A stretch of 33,477 nt of DNA from Rubricoccaceae bacterium (lineage in GTDB: Bacteria > Bacteroidota > Rhodothermia > Rhodothermales > Rubricoccaceae), in assembly GCA_024639085.1 (NCBI GenBank), contig JAHEJB010000012.1, positions 1-33,477 of the forward strand, read 5' to 3'. Of the stretch, positions 23,807 to 33,177 are shown piece after piece (within the stretch, counting starts at the first letter, position 1; every line of letters starts with the position of its first letter). Made by a program: the position numbers and the translations under genes. The notes under the pieces were generated by a model, which worked only from the letters and a program-made list of their open reading frames with translations, was not told the DNA's origin and did no database searches.

Positions 23807-24652
23807 CTACTCATCGCCATAAACCAGACTAACAGGGCTTCCTTTATGGATGGTAAGTAAGGTGGCAGCATCCCCGCCGTTGACGCCAACCTCAAGGTGA
23901 TTTGAACTTCCCAGAATAGCCAGCGGCTCCCCCTGAGGTACTTCCGTGTACGTTTTGCGGACCCCTTCCACGATGGTCGAACCGACGTAGCACTTCGCAT
24001 GCAGGCTTCTCGGGTTCTTTTCCAGCACCTCGCGAGAGATGTTCGTCACACAGTTTCCAAAGCGATCGATGTGAACAACAAATCCCTGCACTCCTTCGTC
24101 ATCTGAAAGAGGATGCGCCCAATGCAATTGCTGAAACTTCTCGGTCGGGGTTCCAACCTCTTCCAGCGTTTTCCCCGACGCCAGGTGAGCAGCTACGGGA
24201 CCGAACAGGTCTCGTCCGTTGAAAGTTCTTGCGGGCTGTTCGCTTCGCCAGAACGCTGGTTTGTCCAAGACAACGACCTGTTCAGGCTCGGCGCCTTCCA
24301 GCAGAAGCGACAAGAGCCCATTATCCGGGCCAACAAAAAAGTGGCCTCCAAAACGCGCGGCGATAGGTAGCCGGGCAGAGCCAACACCAGGGTCTACAAC
24401 TGCAAGGTGAACAGTGCCCTCAGGGTAAGCGGGAATCACTTGCCGAAGGACGAACGCAGCGCCCATTATATCCTGTGGTTCAACCTGATGCGTTACATCC
24501 ACCATGTTAAGCGCCGGCTCAACCTGCAACATCGCGCCCTTCATGGCCGCAACGTACGCGTCTGTCAGGCCGAAATCTGTTGTAAGCGTAACAAGTGGTC
24601 GCACAGGCGCACAAAGAGGTGAGGCAGAAATATAGAACCGTTTGAGCCTCAT
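23807..24652 (-). CDS. SAM hydroxide adenosyltransferase (DUF62 / SAM-dependent halogenase-fold family)
   Basis: LVTLTTDFGLTDAYVAAMKGAML, IVDVTH-like MVDVTHQVEPQDIMGAAFVL, AVVDPGVGSARLPIA, FVGPDNGLLSLLL, RTFNGRDLFGPVAAHLASG, IDRFGNCVTNI. Confidence 0.93.
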   Translation of the reverse strand: MRLKRFYISASPLCAPVRPLVTLTTDFGLTDAYVAAMKGAMLQVEPALNMVDVTHQVEPQDIMGAAFVLRQVIPAYPEGTVHLAVVDPGVGSARLPIAARFGGHFFVGPDNGLLSLLLEGAEPEQVVVLDKPAFWRSEQPARTFNGRDLFGPVAAHLASGKTLEEVGTPTEKFQQLHWAHPLSDDEGVQGFVVHIDRFGNCVTNISREVLEKNPRSLHAKCYVGSTIVEGVRKTYTEVPQGEPLAILGSSNHLEVGVNGGDAATLLTIHKGSPVSLVYGDE

Positions 24653-24727
24653 AATGAACGCTATCGCCCGAGCTATCTTGTCTCTACATATCGCATCTTA
24701 CAAGTGGATGCCACGTCTCTTCAGTTC

Positions 24728-25132
24728 ATGTCTCCGAATTCGGAATCAACCACAAAGGCAACCGGTGATCTCGGCGAGAACCTCGCGGCAGAATTTCTGA
24801 TTGCGAAAGGCTACCGCATTCTGGATCGAAACTATCGGTTTAGCAGGGAAGAGATTGACCTTGTTTGCTTTCAGCCCTACGAAGACTACACGAAAGGTGG
24901 CGAACTCGTTTTCGTAGAGGTTAAGACGCGCCGCGGACTAGGATTCGGAAGGCCCGAGGCGGCCGTCGATCGGCCAAAGCAGGAGGCCATCTTCAGAACA
25001 GCGGAAGCCTACCTACATGAGCGCAAACTGGAGGGCTCACCTTGTCGTTTTGATGTCGTGGCTATCACGCTCGAAAAGGGCAGCAAGCCTGATATCGAGC
25101 ACTTCGACAATGCGTTCGGCTACTTCGGCTAG
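24728..25132 (+). CDS. YraN/UPF0102 family endonuclease-like protein
   Basis: TGDLGENLAAEFLIAKGYRILDRNYRFSREEIDLVC ... LVFVEVKTRRGLGFGRPEAAVDRPKQEAIFRTAEAYL ... CRFDVVAI. ATG 24728 is the conventional start; the ORF call begins at GTG 24704. Confidence 0.92.
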   Translation: MSPNSESTTKATGDLGENLAAEFLIAKGYRILDRNYRFSREEIDLVCFQPYEDYTKGGELVFVEVKTRRGLGFGRPEAAVDRPKQEAIFRTAEAYLHERKLEGSPCRFDVVAITLEKGSKPDIEHFDNAFGYFG

Positions 25133-25136
25133 CTCA

Positions 25137-26528
25137 TTACCAAGCCGTACGGCGGGCCGGCATCGACGTCTCTGAGCCTGCACTCCACGTAGCGCCACCT
25201 TCCTCCGCAGCCGCGACTACAGGTTCTACCCGTCTAGATTGTGAAGACGAGGGTGAGTACGATGGGAGCGATTGTAAAACGGCGTACGCCTCCTGACGCG
25301 GCGTAACCTGTGCTGGTCTTGGTGCCATATTCCTGGCCGTACTCGGCTGGTCCAGGAAAGCCGAATCGTGCATATCGACGCTTGTTCCAGCGAAATAGAA
25401 CGACAGAATATCCCGATAAGTCCTGCCCTGCTGCGCCTGAGCACGTGCGCCGAACTGGCTCATCCCAACACCATGGCCAAATCCACGACCATCGAATACA
25501 TAGCGATTGCCACGACGCTCTGCTGAGAAGTGCGTACTACGAAGCGTCCGAGATCCAAATGCGGATGTAACGACAGAGCGGAACTGTGACGCCGTAACTG
25601 TTCGCGGCCTTGAGCCCTGCAAACGAACATTGCGAACACGCCCAGAAGGGCTTCGTCCTACGATGTCAAAACCTGTCACGGTGCCGCCAAAACGCCGTCC
25701 TAGTGCACGCAATAAATCACTCGACGAGGCGCTGGTTGACCAACGATGATCCGGGGCGGCTGCATCGTATGGATCGGGGCGACCTCTCAAATAGGGGACA
25801 GGATTTGTATTCCAGATGGCCTCGTTGTTTGCCGTGTGTCCACCCGAACTGGAATAGTACAGTGCTTCGACAAGGTTGGCGCGGTAGGTCAGTACTTCGC
25901 CATGGGTTATCTCCGCTGCTTCGCGTGTAACGGCAGTCACTTTCTCTTCACCTTCATATACCTGCGATCGCGTATCGTCATACAAGTCGAAGAAGTCGTG
26001 TTTGCCAGCCGCCCGCAGAGCGTACGTGCGTGCAAGAACAGCCTGTGCTTTGACTCCTTCAATCTCACTGAACGGATACTCGCTGGCGACAACGCTGGCA
26101 ACGTACTTCTCAAGCGGAACGTAATTGACGAGTCGTAAGGCTCGCCGATCATTGTCCAACTCGACGGAAAGCGCTCCATGGTATTCGCGGCTGTGTGAAC
26201 CTGTTCGAAGCGACAGAACTGCTCCATTTGTGGGAACAACCTCGCCAACGCCGGCCTGAACAGATCCCGTCGGCGTCGTGATCCGAACGCGATTGCCAAC
26301 TCGGTCCATCGTTACACTTTCCCCCGGCATAAGCGTGTGCAATGCCGTGTTTTCACGGTTTGCATAAACAGAAAGCGGGCCGTCGGTGGCTTGTACCGTT
26401 AGCGACTGTGGCGCGACCCGACTTAGCACGTAGACACGAACAATCGGATCAGCTTGCTGGGCCTGACCGGGAAGGGCAAGCGCCAGAATGGCGGAGGCGA
26501 TCAGGAAGCGGGTAAAGAAGAATTGCAT
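25137..26528 (-). CDS. SpoIID/LytB domain-containing secreted protein
   Basis: LVNYVPLEKYVASVVASEYPFSEIEGVKAQAVLARTYALR, TRSQVYEGEE, YSSSGGHTANNEAIW, GRGFGHGVGMSQFGARAQAQQGRTYRDILSFYFAGT. ATG 26528 gives a clean signal peptide (MQFFFTRFLIASAILALALPGQAQQ). Confidence 0.93.
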   Translation of the reverse strand: MQFFFTRFLIASAILALALPGQAQQADPIVRVYVLSRVAPQSLTVQATDGPLSVYANRENTALHTLMPGESVTMDRVGNRVRITTPTGSVQAGVGEVVPTNGAVLSLRTGSHSREYHGALSVELDNDRRALRLVNYVPLEKYVASVVASEYPFSEIEGVKAQAVLARTYALRAAGKHDFFDLYDDTRSQVYEGEEKVTAVTREAAEITHGEVLTYRANLVEALYYSSSGGHTANNEAIWNTNPVPYLRGRPDPYDAAAPDHRWSTSASSSDLLRALGRRFGGTVTGFDIVGRSPSGRVRNVRLQGSRPRTVTASQFRSVVTSAFGSRTLRSTHFSAERRGNRYVFDGRGFGHGVGMSQFGARAQAQQGRTYRDILSFYFAGTSVDMHDSAFLDQPSTARNMAPRPAQVTPRQEAYAVLQSLPSYSPSSSQSRRVEPVVAAAEEGGATWSAGSETSMPARRTAW

Positions 26529-26617
26529 GGACGACGGGTAGGGGCTGGGCATATAGATATATCGGCTCGCCAACCATCCCCCTTAATCATATCAATTGGA
26601 AAGAAAACAGTCCCTAC

Positions 26618-27451
26618 TCAAAGACTGAGCCGATCACGCAATTCCTTCGATCGAGCGCGGCTTGCGATGACTTCGTGGCCTCCATGGAGGACAATCTTGT
26701 AGCGCCCAGAGAACCATGAAATCATCTCCCTTATTTGCTGGATATGGACAATGGCCGAGCGATGGACGCGCATAAATGAATCCGGATTGAGACGCTGTTC
26801 CAGTGCGTCCAGAGTAAAGGATACGATGTGGCGGTTCACTTTCTGAGGATGGACATCAGTTGTTGCCAGCGTGTAAAGCCGGGTTATTCCATCCTGCACT
26901 TCGGCTGAGAGTAGATCATCAACAGGAATAATGTGTAGACGATCTTTTCCCGGGACAGAAAGCTGCTGGACATACTCTTGTTCACGCTCTTTCGGGCGAT
27001 CGCCCATGCTCTGATTGTCGAGGTATTCAAGGAGTTCAACAAGACGTTCCTCTGTGGATGCGCGGCCCTGCGGGCTGATCATTTGTTTCTCGACGCGGGA
27101 AATGCTTTCGGCTATTCGGTCCTCCTCAATTGGTTTGAGAAGATAATCCGTCGCATTGGCCTGAAAAGCTCTTACGGCATACTCGTCAAATGCGGTGACG
27201 AATACGACCGCCGGTCGGTTGTCTGGCGGAATGCGATCTAGTACGTCGAAGCCACTCAATTCAGGCATCTGGATATCGAGAAACAAGAGATCAACGTCCT
27301 CCTCCGCCATGCGCGAAAGGGCTTCAACCCCATCTGCTGCCTCGCCGACTATTTCAATCCGTCCCTCATCCACAAAAGGCCGCAAGAGTTTCAGGAGCCG
27401 TTTGCGAGCGGGAGCTTCGTCGTCAACGAGCAGTGTGCGAATGGCTGCCAT
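26618..27451 (-). CDS. LytTR-family response regulator
   Basis: REC domain RTLLVDDEAPARKRLLKLL...VDLLFLDIQMPELSGFDVL...VVFVTAFDEYAVRAFQANATDYLLKPI; LytTR DNA-binding C-terminus (FMRVHRSAIVHIQQIREMISWFSGRYKIVLHGGHEVIASRARSKELRDRL). Confidence 0.95.
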   Translation of the reverse strand: MAAIRTLLVDDEAPARKRLLKLLRPFVDEGRIEIVGEAADGVEALSRMAEEDVDLLFLDIQMPELSGFDVLDRIPPDNRPAVVFVTAFDEYAVRAFQANATDYLLKPIEEDRIAESISRVEKQMISPQGRASTEERLVELLEYLDNQSMGDRPKEREQEYVQQLSVPGKDRLHIIPVDDLLSAEVQDGITRLYTLATTDVHPQKVNRHIVSFTLDALEQRLNPDSFMRVHRSAIVHIQQIREMISWFSGRYKIVLHGGHEVIASRARSKELRDRLSL

Positions 27452-27466
27452 AACTAGGTAGGTGCT

Positions 27467-30001
27467 TTATTGGATGTGAGTTTCCTCAGGCAGTAGGAGC
27501 CGAACAACCGTACCGTGTTCAGGATCGCTAGTCATGTGGAGCAAGTCCGTTCTGCCGTAGAGTTGTTCGAGCCGGTCCGTGACGTTGCGCAGGCCAATCC
27601 CGAAAAACACAGGAGCAGATTCACTTTCGGGGGATAGGTCTGCTTCTGGGGTATCAGTGAAAAGTGCTGGAATCCCAACCCCAGTATCGGCTATGGTGAT
27701 TTCCATAGCTCCACCCTCTGTGCTCCTACTGGAGAGGCGGAGAATTCCACCCTCACGCTTTCTTTCAATTCCATGCTTAACAGCATTCTCAACAAGGGTC
27801 TGGACAACGAAAGCGGGGACCGAGGTAGCGTTCAACGCGTTATCCCAGTTCTCTTCTATCTGCAACTTCTCCCCAAACCTGGCCTGTTCGATGTGAAGGT
27901 ATTGGCGGACAAGCCTGAGCTCCTCTTCGAGTGGCACGAAAGTTCGGCTTCCAGTCTGAAGGACGTAGCGAAAGAGTCCGGCCAATTGCTGCACCGTGTC
28001 TTCGGCTTCCTCCGGCTTTTCGTCGATCAATGCCGCAATGGTGTTCAGCGCGTTGAAGAGAAAGTGGGGATTGATTTGCGCGCGAAGTGCAGCGAGTTGA
28101 GCCTCGGCACTTTCGCGAACAAGGGCCTTCTCGCGTTCTATAAGACCGAGGCGTTCGGTCGCAACAGACAGCTGCCCACAGAGTGCCTTCAGCATTTCCA
28201 CGTCTTCCAAATTATAGACGGAGCGTCGTCGCGCTTTCCGTCCGAGAACGAGCACACCAACCGGTTCACCGCGTCCACTCGAAACGGGAACGGCTAGCGC
28301 CACGCCAAAATCACGGAGTACGCCTGTCTCTGATTCAGCTAGGTTGCTTTCGTTCAGTTCGGAATTGACAGACCACACTTTGTCCTGCTCCTGTAGGTGA
28401 GCCCAGACGTTTGCCAGTTCAACACGAGTGAAATAGGGGGTCTCTGGCTTATAGGTCGCGTTCACCCAATGCTCCGAAGATGTACCCATGCCTGCGCGCA
28501 GAAAAAGCACGGCGGACCGCACATTCAGCGCCTCACCAATCACGAAGACAGATTCATGAGCCAGACGCTCGGCATCCAGAATGGTGCGAACACGATTTCC
28601 AAACAGGTTTAATTGCTGCCGGGCCCGCTCCCGATCCGTCTTAAATCGATCCCCAATGACGTTTCGGAGCGGTCGGGCAAGGCGATCGACAAGGACCAGC
28701 AACACTACGACCCAGATGCCCAGAAGTACGATGTTGCGTTGGCCATCTTCAGGATTCAATGCATCAATTGCCGCGAGTCCGCCTACGAAAGAGAAGAAAA
28801 TGAGCCCCAGCGCCGCCGCATAAGCGAACCCGCGAGTCAGTACATAACTGAAGCGTCCGTATCGCAACGAGGCAAGCGAGACAAGTGTAATCGGCGCCAC
28901 AGAAAAGAGTTGCAGGAGAACGATAATCCCGCCGGCTGCTGAATCATCCTCTCCGGCAATATCTGGTAGAGCTCCGTATACGAACAGGGCTCCGACGACT
29001 GCAAGTAGGAATACAACAGCACTTCCAACACGACTCCAACCTGGCGCCGGTTGGTCGCTCTCCAATCGCGCCCTCAATATCGGCGAAAGAACCATGAGTC
29101 CTGTTGCTGCCGCTACATAGACACAGACATAGAAAAGGATGGGAGTCGTAAGCGCGACCGGAGGGATGGGCCCGATACTTCCTCGGGCGGTGGCGACGAA
29201 CATCGCTATTCCCAGAATTGCGGGTGGCGCATACATCAGCAAACGCCAACCTTTCGTCGCCTTACTTATGGTGGCAACGTCGAACAGGATGTGACGGAGG
29301 AGGAGGACAGGGAATAGCAACCAGCCTACGAGACTAAACAGGGTTAGAGCTTCGAATGCAGCTCCAAGCGAAGGCGCTGCAAGTTCTGGGGGGCCCGCTA
29401 TCGTCACAATTAAAAACCGGATCAAGGTACCGCCTACCCAGACCAACGCAGCTCCTATGAGTATTGTAGAACTGAGAGCACGCTTACTTCGCTTCGCCAA
29501 TGGCACAACAATGAGCAAAGCCAGAATATGGAGAAACGTGACGAGCGCATAACCCCATCCCGAGGCTACCCAAAGCGACTTACTGAGAGGGTATAGAAAG
29601 GTCGGATAGCGCGTGATGGCGATCTCGAAAATCTGCTCCTCATCATCCTGCGTGACCTCGTACATCATCGCCGAACCAGGTGAGCGCTCCACAATCCGTT
29701 TTACATCTTCCGCACTGAAGTATTGCTGGAAGTCTACTTGAAATAGTGTCGCGCCTTCCCGAAGGCCAGCTTTGTACGCCGTTCCCCTTGGGTCAACATA
29801 GGCTGCTACGATTTCTCCATCCCGATCCTGCCAGCGTACCCAGTCGAACCCACGCGGTGGGAGTTGAGCCAGTTCAACATTGACCACACGCACGAAAGTC
29901 GCCCAGTCCACGACAAGGCGGCCGAAGGGGAGCAAAGCAGTAATCGAAATCAGCAAAAGCAGAATTCGAAGCAGCCAGGTAGCGCGGGGGTGTAGCGTCA
30001 T
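27467..30001 (-). CDS. LytS-type multi-pass sensor histidine kinase with PDZ-like and GAF-like domains
   Basis: INPHFLFNALNTIAALIDEKPEEAEDTVQQLAGLFRYVLQ (HPxFLFN H-box), VQTLVENAVKHGIE, IADTGVGIPA, GIGLRNVTDRLEQLYG. PDZ-like DPRGTAYKAGLREGATLFQVD near the N-terminus; about 7-8 TM helices. Confidence 0.92.
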   Translation of the reverse strand: MTLHPRATWLLRILLLLISITALLPFGRLVVDWATFVRVVNVELAQLPPRGFDWVRWQDRDGEIVAAYVDPRGTAYKAGLREGATLFQVDFQQYFSAEDVKRIVERSPGSAMMYEVTQDDEEQIFEIAITRYPTFLYPLSKSLWVASGWGYALVTFLHILALLIVVPLAKRSKRALSSTILIGAALVWVGGTLIRFLIVTIAGPPELAAPSLGAAFEALTLFSLVGWLLFPVLLLRHILFDVATISKATKGWRLLMYAPPAILGIAMFVATARGSIGPIPPVALTTPILFYVCVYVAAATGLMVLSPILRARLESDQPAPGWSRVGSAVVFLLAVVGALFVYGALPDIAGEDDSAAGGIIVLLQLFSVAPITLVSLASLRYGRFSYVLTRGFAYAAALGLIFFSFVGGLAAIDALNPEDGQRNIVLLGIWVVVLLVLVDRLARPLRNVIGDRFKTDRERARQQLNLFGNRVRTILDAERLAHESVFVIGEALNVRSAVLFLRAGMGTSSEHWVNATYKPETPYFTRVELANVWAHLQEQDKVWSVNSELNESNLAESETGVLRDFGVALAVPVSSGRGEPVGVLVLGRKARRRSVYNLEDVEMLKALCGQLSVATERLGLIEREKALVRESAEAQLAALRAQINPHFLFNALNTIAALIDEKPEEAEDTVQQLAGLFRYVLQTGSRTFVPLEEELRLVRQYLHIEQARFGEKLQIEENWDNALNATSVPAFVVQTLVENAVKHGIERKREGGILRLSSRSTEGGAMEITIADTGVGIPALFTDTPEADLSPESESAPVFFGIGLRNVTDRLEQLYGRTDLLHMTSDPEHGTVVRLLLPEETHIQ

Positions 30002-30113
30002 ACAACCAGAATACAGCGGGAGCACAATCTAGGCTGGGCATGGAAACCGCGGAAGGGTTAAACAAGTCACCGTTCGTAGCTTTTCCACCAGCCCATAGAG
30101 TATTCCCGATTTC

Positions 30114-30929
30114 GTGCTCGTTGACACCCACTGCCATTTGTACCACGATCGTTTGGCCGATGACCTCGACGATGTGGTTGCGCGGGCTCAAGAGGACGGG
30201 GTGACGACGATCATCCAGCCCGCAATCGACATCCCTTCAATCCTCGAGGCACTCGCACTGTGTGATCGGTATGACGGCCTCTACGCCATGACGGCGCTTC
30301 ATCCTACAGAAACCAAGGACGCCACAGATTCTGATCTAGCCAAAATTGAAGCCTTCTGCGACGACGAGCGAGTCGTAGCGGTCGGCGAAAGCGGTCTGGA
30401 TTACTATTGGGATCAGTCGTACATGCCCAAGCAGCAGGATGTCCTGCGATTTCACGCCCGGCTAGCCATTGAAAAGGACCTTCCACTTGTTTTGCATAAT
30501 CGGGACAAGCAGGACAACACGGATTCGTCGAATGACCTGCTACGGATCCTGAGGGAAGAGCAGGCAGCGGCACCGTCTGGGAAGCGGCTCTTTGGCGTCT
30601 TCCACTGTTTTGGTGGATCGCCGGATTTTGCCCAGGCCGTGATGGATTTGGGATTCCATATTGGTCTGGGTGGAACGCTGACGTTCAAGAATGGGGGTGT
30701 GCCGGAGTCCATCGTAGATGTCCCTTTAGAACGAATTGTTTTGGAAACGGATGCTCCGTTTCTTGCGCCCGTTCCACATCGTGGGAAACGAAACGAACCT
30801 GGCTACACGCGACTGGTAGCCGAGAATCTGGCAGAGCTGCGTGAAATGAGCCTGGAAGAAATCGCAGCAGCAACCACGACGAATGCGCGGAGGCTGTTCA
30901 AGCTTGTTCAAATCGAATCGGAAGACTAA
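30114..30929 (+). CDS. TatD family hydrolase/DNase
   Basis: LVDTHCHLYHDRL, VAVGESGLDYYWD, QDVLRFHARLAIEKDLPLVLHNRDK, GVFHCFGGSPDFAQAVMDLGFHIGLGGTLTFKN, ERIVLETDAPFLAPVPHRGKRNEP. GTG start. Confidence 0.95.
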   Translation: MLVDTHCHLYHDRLADDLDDVVARAQEDGVTTIIQPAIDIPSILEALALCDRYDGLYAMTALHPTETKDATDSDLAKIEAFCDDERVVAVGESGLDYYWDQSYMPKQQDVLRFHARLAIEKDLPLVLHNRDKQDNTDSSNDLLRILREEQAAAPSGKRLFGVFHCFGGSPDFAQAVMDLGFHIGLGGTLTFKNGGVPESIVDVPLERIVLETDAPFLAPVPHRGKRNEPGYTRLVAENLAELREMSLEEIAAATTTNARRLFKLVQIESED

Positions 30930-30933
30930 ACCA

Positions 30934-31293
30934 ATGTCTCTTGGACGCGGAAATCGGCTGACCGTAGAAGATGCTCTTAAGCATATTCCGACATCTGAAG
31001 GGAAGCGCTTTGCAACGCTATTCGAGCATGGCACGCTTCAGGTCGAGATGTATGCGCCACTAGGCAAGGATATCCAGCAGCCGCATTCACGCGACGAAGT
31101 GTATGTCGTGGCAGCTGGATCAGGTTCATTCTTTTGTGACGGCAAGACGACACCGTTCACACCTGGAGACTTCCTCTTTGTGCCCGCCCGTGTTGAGCAT
31201 CGCTTTGTCGATTTTAGCGACGACTTTGCTGTGTGGGTTCTGTTTTATGGACCAGAAGGCGGGGAGACCACCGCGAGTCAGCCAATTCCGTAG
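30934..31293 (+). CDS. cupin domain protein
   Basis: VEMYAPLGKDIQQPHSRDEVYVVAAGSGSFFCDGKTTPFTPGDFLFVPARVEHRFVDFSDDFAVWVLFYGPEGG: both cupin motifs. ATG 30934 follows the tatD stop. Confidence 0.9.
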   Translation: MSLGRGNRLTVEDALKHIPTSEGKRFATLFEHGTLQVEMYAPLGKDIQQPHSRDEVYVVAAGSGSFFCDGKTTPFTPGDFLFVPARVEHRFVDFSDDFAVWVLFYGPEGGETTASQPIP

Positions 31294-32024
31294 CTCCCCA
31301 ACTCCTCTCCATACTCTGTTTGCTCAAAGTTCTTCCTAGCATCGGCAAGATCATCTTCCGCAAGGGCAGGAGGTAGGTGAACCAGGATCAGTCGTTTTGC
31401 GCCGGCTTCTGCCGCAGTCTCTGCGGCTTCTTCAGGCGAGGAGTGAACGTGCGCAATGCTCCCCGTAGCCTCGTGGATTAGAACGTCGGCGTTTCGGCCC
31501 AACTCAACAACGGCAGGAGACTTTGCCGTATCGCAAGAATAGGCCAGGACTTCGCCCGCACTATTCTCAAACCGCAAGCCAATCGTCGGGACTGGGTGAT
31601 CAACTTGCGAGGCAGTGATCGTTAGATGCTCCGTCTTCAATACATCAGAGTCGGGTTCTAGCGCAACGGGGTTGTGAATTCGGTCGGGAAGCCCATCCCA
31701 GCGATCTGTCGAAAAGGCTTGGAAAAGTGTTCGGGCAACGTCCAGCGTTTGCGCAGGACCATACACGGGTATAGGCCGCCGGCGACCAAACAGCCAGAGC
31801 TTCTCAATCAAAAGCGGATAGCCGCTGATATGGTCGGGATGCTCGTGCGTCAGGATCACGGCATCCAGCTTCGACGGATCCAGACCGACAGCGAGCATCC
31901 GCTGGAGCGCATCTCCTCCACAATCCACGAGAATAAGTCGCTCTGCCTCCTCAACGACAAACATCGTCGTGGTGCGGTGCGGATCACTAACTGCCGCGCC
32001 CGTGCCGAGGAGATAGAATGTCAT
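31278..32024 (-). CDS. MBL-fold metallo-hydrolase (RNase Z-like)
   Basis: MTFYLLGTGAAVSDPHRTTTMFVVEEAERLILVDCGGDALQRML, ILTHEHPDHISGYPLLIEKLW, YSCDTAKSPAVVELGRNADVLIHEAT, HSSPEEAAETAAEAGAKRLILVHLPPA. Confidence 0.92.
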   Translation of the reverse strand: MTFYLLGTGAAVSDPHRTTTMFVVEEAERLILVDCGGDALQRMLAVGLDPSKLDAVILTHEHPDHISGYPLLIEKLWLFGRRRPIPVYGPAQTLDVARTLFQAFSTDRWDGLPDRIHNPVALEPDSDVLKTEHLTITASQVDHPVPTIGLRFENSAGEVLAYSCDTAKSPAVVELGRNADVLIHEATGSIAHVHSSPEEAAETAAEAGAKRLILVHLPPALAEDDLADARKNFEQTEYGEELGSYGIG

Positions 32025-32075
32025 TCGAAAGGCGGATGGGTGAACGTCTGATCTAACATCAATCTAAGCGACTAC

Positions 32076-33122
32076 CTACTTCTTCCGCGCGACGATGTAG
32101 GCTGCGAGTCCGATCAAGGCTTCTCGGGCTTCAGAAGTAGGGAACGTGGACAAACTCTCTGCAGCGTCGGCTGCGTAGCTCTCCATCTTCGAGCGTGCGT
32201 ACGTAAGGCCTCCATGCCTCCGGACGAAGTCGCCTACGTTGGTGATGTCGCCAGAGCGCTTCCTCTTCTTGCGAACAATCTTGATGATTCGCTTTCGCTC
32301 TGATGGCTCCGCTCGTTGCAGCGAGACAATCAAAGGAAGTGTCATCTTCTTTTCCTGCAAATCGAGGCCTAGCGGCTTGCCGACATCCACAGAACCGTAA
32401 TCGAATAGATCATCGCGGATTTGAAAGGCAAGCCCAAGTTGCTCACCAATGAGCCGGACCTTGGCCTGCGTTGCCATGTCAGCACTAGAGCTTACAGCGC
32501 CGGAAACCATGCAAGCGGCTATCAACGAGGCCGTTTTGTCCGAGATAATGCGAAAGTAGGTTTCCTCGTCGATATCCAGCTTACGCGCCTTTTCGATTTG
32601 GAGGAGTTCGCCCTCGCTCATGCGTCGAACGGCATCCGAAACAGTGTGGAGCAGATCATATTCCTTGTGATCTAGAGCTAGCAACAAGCCGCGACTGAGC
32701 AGGAAATCTCCCAAGAGCACTGCGATTTTGTTCTTCCAGAGTGCGTTGATTGAGAACACGCCGCGTCGGCGCTCGGCGTCATCAACCACATCATCGTGAA
32801 CGAGAGTCGCGGTGTGAAGCAACTCAACCAGCGCTGCAGCACGATAGCTCGATTCAGTAATTCCGCCAGTCAATTCGGCGGAGAGCAGCACAAGGGTTGG
32901 GCGAATCTGCTTGCCCTTCTGGCGGAGAACGTATTGAATAATTTTGTCCAGAATTCCCACATTCGAACGCATTGCGTCGCGGAAATAACGCCTGAATTCC
33001 TTGAACTCGCTATCAACCGGCCGCCGGATGTCCGACAGGCTCAGAGGTGGAGCATCGATTGGCGCTGACGTTCGGACGTCAAGCAGAGCAGGAGATTCGG
33101 CCATGCGGGCTTCCGGGGGCAA
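32076..33122 (-). CDS. polyprenyl diphosphate synthase (octaprenyl/solanesyl-type)
   Basis: GKQIRPTLVLLSAELTGG, ELLHTATLVHDDVVDDAERRRG (first DDxxD), AFQIRDDLFDYG (second motif), GLDLQEKKMTLPLIVSL. Confidence 0.94.
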   Translation of the reverse strand: MPPEARMAESPALLDVRTSAPIDAPPLSLSDIRRPVDSEFKEFRRYFRDAMRSNVGILDKIIQYVLRQKGKQIRPTLVLLSAELTGGITESSYRAAALVELLHTATLVHDDVVDDAERRRGVFSINALWKNKIAVLLGDFLLSRGLLLALDHKEYDLLHTVSDAVRRMSEGELLQIEKARKLDIDEETYFRIISDKTASLIAACMVSGAVSSSADMATQAKVRLIGEQLGLAFQIRDDLFDYGSVDVGKPLGLDLQEKKMTLPLIVSLQRAEPSERKRIIKIVRKKRKRSGDITNVGDFVRRHGGLTYARSKMESYAADAAESLSTFPTSEAREALIGLAAYIVARKK

Positions 33123-33177
33123 AGGGGAAGCTACTACCCCGACTTATTGGAACTGTTGCACCGTCGCGAAAAACGGA

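Noticed and set aside
10419-24652. Idea of a halogen-metabolism cluster joining the IYD-like gene and the DUF62 gene
   Set aside because: The genes are about 13 kb apart with housekeeping genes between; proximity is not evidence of linkage.
25137-26528. SpoIID-domain protein as a sign of sporulation
   Set aside because: SpoIID/LytB-domain proteins are widespread in non-sporulating bacteria; no other sporulation genes are present.
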